Source of the DNA: JBGAHD01 sp044226395
Lineage (GTDB): Bacteria > Pseudomonadota > Gammaproteobacteria > Xanthomonadales > Ahniellaceae
Assembly (NCBI GenBank): GCA_044226395.1
Contig: JBGAHD010000006.1
Coordinates: forward strand, 62,001-126,000
Direction of reading: 5' to 3'
Length of the DNA: 64,000 nucleotides
In this document: piece by piece, positions 60,035-64,000 of the stretch
Position numbering within the stretch: the stretch's first letter is position 1
Layout: each line of letters opens with the position of its first letter
The notes under the pieces: model-generated
Database searches by the model: none
Seen by the model: only the letters and a program-made list of their open reading frames with translations
What the model was told of the DNA's origin: nothing
Program-made: the position numbers and the translations under genes

Positions 60035-62444
60035 TCTCGAAGCCATCCATGAACAAGGGATCGGCGCTGACATAGTCCAGGCGCACATTGTCGATGCGCG
60101 CGAAGATCTGGCTCTGCGGCGCCGGATCACCGGGGCCTTGCTCGGCGACCAACTGGATTTCCAGCGAGGTCTGGAAATTCCACAGCGAAGCGGGAATGGG
60201 AATGTTCATCGGCGCGATCGGACTGTTCCAACCGAGATTGAACGGCAGAATCAGATCGCCTTCGGCATTCGCGGGACCCGTGCACTGCGGACTCGAGTAG
60301 CGCAGGGCCCAATGAATCACCGCGCGATCGGGGTACAGATAGGTGTTGTCCGGTCGCGTGTTGCCGGTCGCCGACAAGCGATAGTTGCCCGGCCACGGCG
60401 TTTCGAAACACTGCTTGGGGCCCCCGACGCTGGCGAATTGAATGCCACCGGGTTCGCCGATTTGATTGGCGGGAATGAATAACTCCACCGAGCCCGAACC
60501 ATTGGCCGGACCGTCATTGATCGCGACCCAGCGACTGAACTGCGCATCGCCATTGGGCCACTGCCACAGCTGATTGTCGAAACTCCCGTTGATCAGATAC
60601 GGATCGTCGGATTGACGTTCCAACGCACCCGCATCGCGGATTTCATTGCCAGGCGGTCCGGGCCGCACTTGCTGATCGCGCGGTCGACCATCGATACCGC
60701 GGTCGTCGCCCCCGACGACGAGCGAGAAATCGATCGCGGGCGAGTTGACGCGCAAACCATAGTTCGACACCGACGGATCGATGAAGCGCGGATCGGTCTG
60801 ACGGTTGTAGGGACCTTGCGGCAAGGTGCTGGCGTCGCTGACGATGTTGTAGCGGACGAGGTCTTGCGGCAGGTTCTGACCACCGCCGGGATAGAGCAAG
60901 GTGAGCTTGCCGGGCTGCCAGAGAATATTGTTGCGCAGATTGAGAACTCGGTACGACGAGTCGACCCGGATCTGATGCGTGGCGCCACCGTTGACGTTGT
61001 TGGCGATGGTGGAGTCGGTCACTTCCAGGCGTGGCTCCGAGCCGTTGAGCTGGATCGTATCGCCGGAAAGCGAGTTGCCGACCAGAAGATCGGTGCGAAG
61101 CGTCACGTCATTGGTGGAGTTCGCGCCACGAATCGCATTGCCACCGACATTGCCGATCATGACGATTCGGTCCATTTCCACGCCGCCCGACTTGCCGAGG
61201 TAGATGATGGCGCCGCCCGTCTCGACACCCGTGTTCGTGACGGCGCGATTGTTGGCGATGAAGTTGCAGCTGTTGGGGCCCGTCACGCAAGGAATGCGGC
61301 CAAGAGCCTCGGTGGGTTCAGGAAACACAGTGCCCCTGCAGGTCGTGCTTCCCGATTCACCGAAGTTGATCGAGACGTCCGACGAGGCCGCTTCGCCAAT
61401 CGCGTTCTCGGTGCTATTGACGTCGATGGCGGCGCCTTGCGGCGCGCTGTTGCCATCGATCAACATGTCAAAGCCACAGAGAGTGGCGTGTCTGAGATTG
61501 AACAAGCCATCCTTCCAAGACTCATTCCAGATCGCGCCTCCCGCATCGCTGGCGCGGTTGCCATGCAGTCGCACGGGGATGCCGGGCGTCGTGCTGAACA
61601 TGCGCGCTCTCACCGTGTCGTCGGCCGTGGCCAGTAGCGCCAGACCGCCGCCGCGTCGCGCACTGTTGCCATCGATCGCGCCGAAGTTCGCGTACCCGGG
61701 CGAAGCGATATCGGCGAGCGCGGGCCCGACGACGACGATGCCGCCGCCGTAGTCGCCAGCGGTGTTGTTCGCCACCGTCGTGCGATCGCGCAGCATGAAC
61801 AAGCGCGCGCTACCACCCAGATAGATGCCGCCGCCCGAGTCACGCGCCGTGTTGTTCAAGACCACGGTGCTGGTTTCCAAGGTCAGGATCGCGGGCGAGC
61901 CATTGCCCGCGAAATAGATCCCGCCACCGCAAGCCGCGCGATTGTTCGACGCGCTGATATTGCGCAGGATCAAATCGCCGCTGCCGAAGAATTGAATACC
62001 GCCGCCGCAGGTATCGCCCGAGGGATCGCCGTTGCGCACGGCGAGATTGCGCAGATCGCGCACACCACCGCCGCTGATGCGCAGCACCGGCTGGGCCGCG
62101 CCGCCCGCGCCATCGAGCACGGTAATACCCGCCGTCGGCAAGGCGTCGATGGGCAATGCCGCGGTGCAGCTCGCGTAGCCGCCGGTGATCGTCAGATCTT
62201 GTCCACCGATCGTGAGCGCCTGTTGCGTGTAGCTGGTATTGCTGGCCACGCGAATGGCATCCTCGCCGGGGTGGCTCGCGGCTGCGTCGATCGCGGCCTG
62301 CAGCGTGGCGTAGTCGCAAGCGCCGTCGGCGCCGACGAGGAAAGTCAACGGCGCCGCCCTCGAGCTCAAGGGCCAAGCCAAGATGGACAGGACCATCGCC
62401 GCCAGGAGCATCGGTATCGTTTTGCGGGGCGCGTGCATGGTCAT
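60018..62444 (-). CDS. Secreted parallel beta-helix protein with choice-of-anchor-like region and D-G-F-E tail
   Basis: 808 residues from the ATG at 62444, preceded by GAGGA. Signal peptide (about residues 1-31, SSRAAP). A long right-handed beta-helix region follows, with repeated short N-x-A-x-x-x-G-G-G-I-x-x rungs (SGGGIYLGGSARL, YGGGIVVVG). A segment NYGLRVNSPAIDFS with GDDRGIDGRPRD and DAGALERQ resembles the choice-of-anchor Q type. A C-terminal CBM-like module (about residues 625-795) ends ADPLFMDGFENGDAP. It is probably a surface or released adhesin or polysaccharide-active protein. Translation of the next gene overlaps its end. Confidence 0.85.
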   Translation of the reverse strand: MTMHAPRKTIPMLLAAMVLSILAWPLSSRAAPLTFLVGADGACDYATLQAAIDAAASHPGEDAIRVASNTSYTQQALTIGGQDLTITGGYASCTAALPIDALPTAGITVLDGAGGAAQPVLRISGGGVRDLRNLAVRNGDPSGDTCGGGIQFFGSGDLILRNISASNNRAACGGGIYFAGNGSPAILTLETSTVVLNNTARDSGGGIYLGGSARLFMLRDRTTVANNTAGDYGGGIVVVGPALADIASPGYANFGAIDGNSARRGGGLALLATADDTVRARMFSTTPGIPVRLHGNRASDAGGAIWNESWKDGLFNLRHATLCGFDMLIDGNSAPQGAAIDVNSTENAIGEAASSDVSINFGESGSTTCRGTVFPEPTEALGRIPCVTGPNSCNFIANNRAVTNTGVETGGAIIYLGKSGGVEMDRIVMIGNVGGNAIRGANSTNDVTLRTDLLVGNSLSGDTIQLNGSEPRLEVTDSTIANNVNGGATHQIRVDSSYRVLNLRNNILWQPGKLTLLYPGGGQNLPQDLVRYNIVSDASTLPQGPYNRQTDPRFIDPSVSNYGLRVNSPAIDFSLVVGGDDRGIDGRPRDQQVRPGPPGNEIRDAGALERQSDDPYLINGSFDNQLWQWPNGDAQFSRWVAINDGPANGSGSVELFIPANQIGEPGGIQFASVGGPKQCFETPWPGNYRLSATGNTRPDNTYLYPDRAVIHWALRYSSPQCTGPANAEGDLILPFNLGWNSPIAPMNIPIPASLWNFQTSLEIQLVAEQGPGDPAPQSQIFARIDNVRLDYVSADPLFMDGFENGDAP

Positions 62445-62646
62445 GGTTTTTCCTCGACGAGCCGTCGATGGGACGGCGGGCAATCGAGGAACGCCGTCGA
62501 CGGCGGAAATAAGACACGCCGGAAACCATCGACCTTGATGGCGCCCACGAAGCGATAACCGCCGCGCATTTGCGACGCCAGCGCCTTGCAATTGCGTTGA
62601 AGCCGCCACCTAATGGGCATCCGAGCGATGAGTGGGTGGCGATGAC

Positions 62647-63180
62647 ATGTCCGAGTCTGCCGAGCCGGCGCTTCCGACCACGGTCGATGCGCTGTTTCAG
62701 GACGTTTACGATCGACTCAAGGCCATGGCGGGCCGACAGCGCGCGCGCGGTGGCGCGGCGCAGACCCTGGGCACCACGGAACTGGTGCACGAGTTGTATT
62801 TACGCATGGGACGCGGCGAGGACTTGCGCTTCGCCAGCGCCGCGCAGTTCTTCGCCTATGCCGCGCGCGCGATGCGGCACGTGTTGAGCGATCGCGCGCG
62901 CGATCACTTGCGCATTCGCGCCGGCGGCGGCTGGGTGCGCATCACCTTGAGCGACGACGCGCAGCAGCTCGCGCTCGACAGCGCCGAGCAGACGCTGAGC
63001 CTCGACGCCGCGCTGCGCAAGCTCGAAACCACCGATGCCCGCGCCGCGCGCGTGGTCGAACTGCATTTCTTCGCCGGCCTCACGATCGAACAGATCGCGC
63101 AGTCCTTCGGCCTGACCCATCGCACGGTGACGCGCGATTGGGAATTCGCGCGCGCCTTCCTGCGCAGCGAGATGCACTGA
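62647..63180 (+). CDS. ECF-type RNA polymerase sigma factor
   Basis: 177 residues from the ATG at 62647 (a GTG at 62632 is possible). Region 2 covers LYLRMGRGEDLRFASAAQFF and AYAARAMRHVLSDRARDHLR; region 4 is an HTH (GLTIEQIAQSFGLTHRTVTR). The protein belongs to the group typically paired with a Ser/Thr kinase rather than an anti-sigma factor. The kinase gene follows after 11 bases. It is divergent from the beta-helix gene, with a 202-base spacer. Confidence 0.92.
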   Translation: MSESAEPALPTTVDALFQDVYDRLKAMAGRQRARGGAAQTLGTTELVHELYLRMGRGEDLRFASAAQFFAYAARAMRHVLSDRARDHLRIRAGGGWVRITLSDDAQQLALDSAEQTLSLDAALRKLETTDARAARVVELHFFAGLTIEQIAQSFGLTHRTVTRDWEFARAFLRSEMH

Positions 63181-63191
63181 GCCCGCGCGAC

Positions 63192-64000
63192 ATGTCGAGC
63201 AGCACGCCAAGCGACGCTTCGAAACCGACCGACGCCACCGACACCGCGCCCGCGCCCGAGGCCTCGGCCAGTCCCCTGCGACGCTTATTCGAAGCAGCCG
63301 CCGCGCTGCCCACGCCGGACCGCCGGGCCTTTCTTGACGCGCACTGCGCCGACGCCGACATGCGTGAGCGCTTGCGCTTGATGCTCGTCAGTCACGATGA
63401 AGACGCGCCGAGCCTCGGCATTCACGGGGCCTCGGCGCTCGCCGCCGCGCTCGATCATGTCGACGCCGCGACGGTTCTGCCGATCGGCGCGCGCGTGGGT
63501 TCGTTCGAACTGCTGGAGATTTTGGGCGAAGGCGGCACGGCGACGGTCTATCGCGCGCGACGCGAGCGCCAGGGCGTGACGCAGTACGTTGCGCTGAAGC
63601 TCTTGCACGGCAGCCTGCACAGCACCGTGCGCCGTCAACAGTTCGATCGCGAACGTCAGGCGCTGTCGCAACTGCAACACCCCAACATCGCGCGCTTGAT
63701 CGAAGGCGATGTCAGCGCGCAGGGCCAGGCTTTCATCGCGCTCGAACTGGTCGAAGGCAGCCGCATCGGCGACTACGTGCGCGCGCATCGCCTTGGCATG
63801 GCACCGCGCTTGCGCTTGTTCGCGCAAGTCTGCCGCGCGGTCGAAACCGCGCATCACGCCCTTATCGTGCATCGCGATCTGAAGCCGCAGAACGTGATGG
63901 TGACCGCCGATGGTCAGGTGAAGGTGCTCGACTTCGGCATCGCCAAATTGCTTGACGCCGAAGCCGACGATCGCACGCAGACGGCGCTGCGCGTGTTGAC
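63192..64000 (+). CDS. Ser/Thr protein kinase (truncated by window end)
   Basis: An open frame from the ATG at 63192 (MSSSTPSDASKPTD) runs off the right edge after about 269 codons. A low-complexity N-terminus and a helical segment (PLRRLFEAAAALPTPDRRAF) precede a Hanks-type kinase domain. Motifs are the Gly loop GEGGTATVYRARR, VALKLL with the ATP lysine, the catalytic HRDLKPQNV, and the DFGIAK metal site, all intact. In Lysobacterales such kinases usually continue into a TPR region and sit behind an ECF sigma gene, as here. Confidence 0.92.
   Translation, partial: MSSSTPSDASKPTDATDTAPAPEASASPLRRLFEAAAALPTPDRRAFLDAHCADADMRERLRLMLVSHDEDAPSLGIHGASALAAALDHVDAATVLPIGARVGSFELLEILGEGGTATVYRARRERQGVTQYVALKLLHGSLHSTVRRQQFDRERQALSQLQHPNIARLIEGDVSAQGQAFIALELVEGSRIGDYVRAHRLGMAPRLRLFAQVCRAVETAHHALIVHRDLKPQNVMVTADGQVKVLDFGIAKLLDAEADDRTQTALRVL

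Overview
The window is a 64 kb piece of a high-GC, densely coding gammaproteobacterial chromosome. Gene order and protein types point to the order Lysobacterales (Xanthomonadales). The supporting blocks are pilMNOP divergent from mrcA, yicC-gmk-rpoZ-spoT-ridA-recG divergent from rph-rdgB-hemW, ygfB-pepP, zapA-6S RNA-ygfA, and rplM-rpsI. I cannot name a genus. I see no insertion sequences, prophage, integrase or CRISPR array, so this is essentially core chromosome plus some lineage-specific envelope and secreted genes.

Layout. 0-3 kb: type IV pilus alignment genes pilM-N-O-P (minus strand; pilQ probably starts at the left edge). 3-9 kb: penicillin-binding protein 1A, citrate synthase and type B ribosomal protein L31. 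8-18.6 kb: nucleoside hydrolase, recG, ridA, spoT, rpoZ, gmk and yicC on the minus strand, then rph, rdgB and hemW on the plus strand. 19.8-22 kb: a cobalamin riboswitch followed by a BtuB-type TonB receptor. 22-26 kb: a DUF1631 protein, a PilZ protein and ApbE, tightly packed. 26-31 kb: an ATP-grasp protein, two M24 peptidases (pepQ, pepP) and ygfB. 31-35.6 kb: a 1543-residue sensor with propeller, PAS, GGDEF and EAL domains. 35.7-38.3 kb: a coiled-coil partner and zapA, 6S RNA, ygfA, an EVE protein and rpiA. 38.9-44 kb: a cNMP/rhodanese protein, tRNA-Gln, rpsI/rplM, a second PilZ protein, and small genes. 44-47 kb: thiE-hemL and a Cys/Met-metabolism PLP enzyme. 47-57 kb: mainly enzymes and envelope proteins of uncertain role. 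57.6-64 kb: secreted proteins, deoC, an ECF sigma factor and a Ser/Thr kinase cut by the right edge.

Functional links. Cyclic-di-GMP signalling recurs (one GGDEF-EAL sensor, two PilZ receptors) near pilus genes. Stringent response (spoT, with rpoZ) and nucleotide hygiene (gmk, rdgB, rph, deoC, nucleoside hydrolase) are well represented.

The most unusual signal is at the right end. Three secreted proteins, one a parallel beta-helix protein with a choice-of-anchor-Q-like segment, share a short C-terminal tail of the form P-[LF]-[YF/V]-x-D-[GD]-F-E. Its position suggests a processing, sorting or surface-attachment signal. Two plus-strand intrinsic terminators (38.8 and 57.3 kb) also lie at the ends of stretches without convincing genes and suggest unannotated small transcripts. 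All assignments come from reading the sequence; no database search was run.
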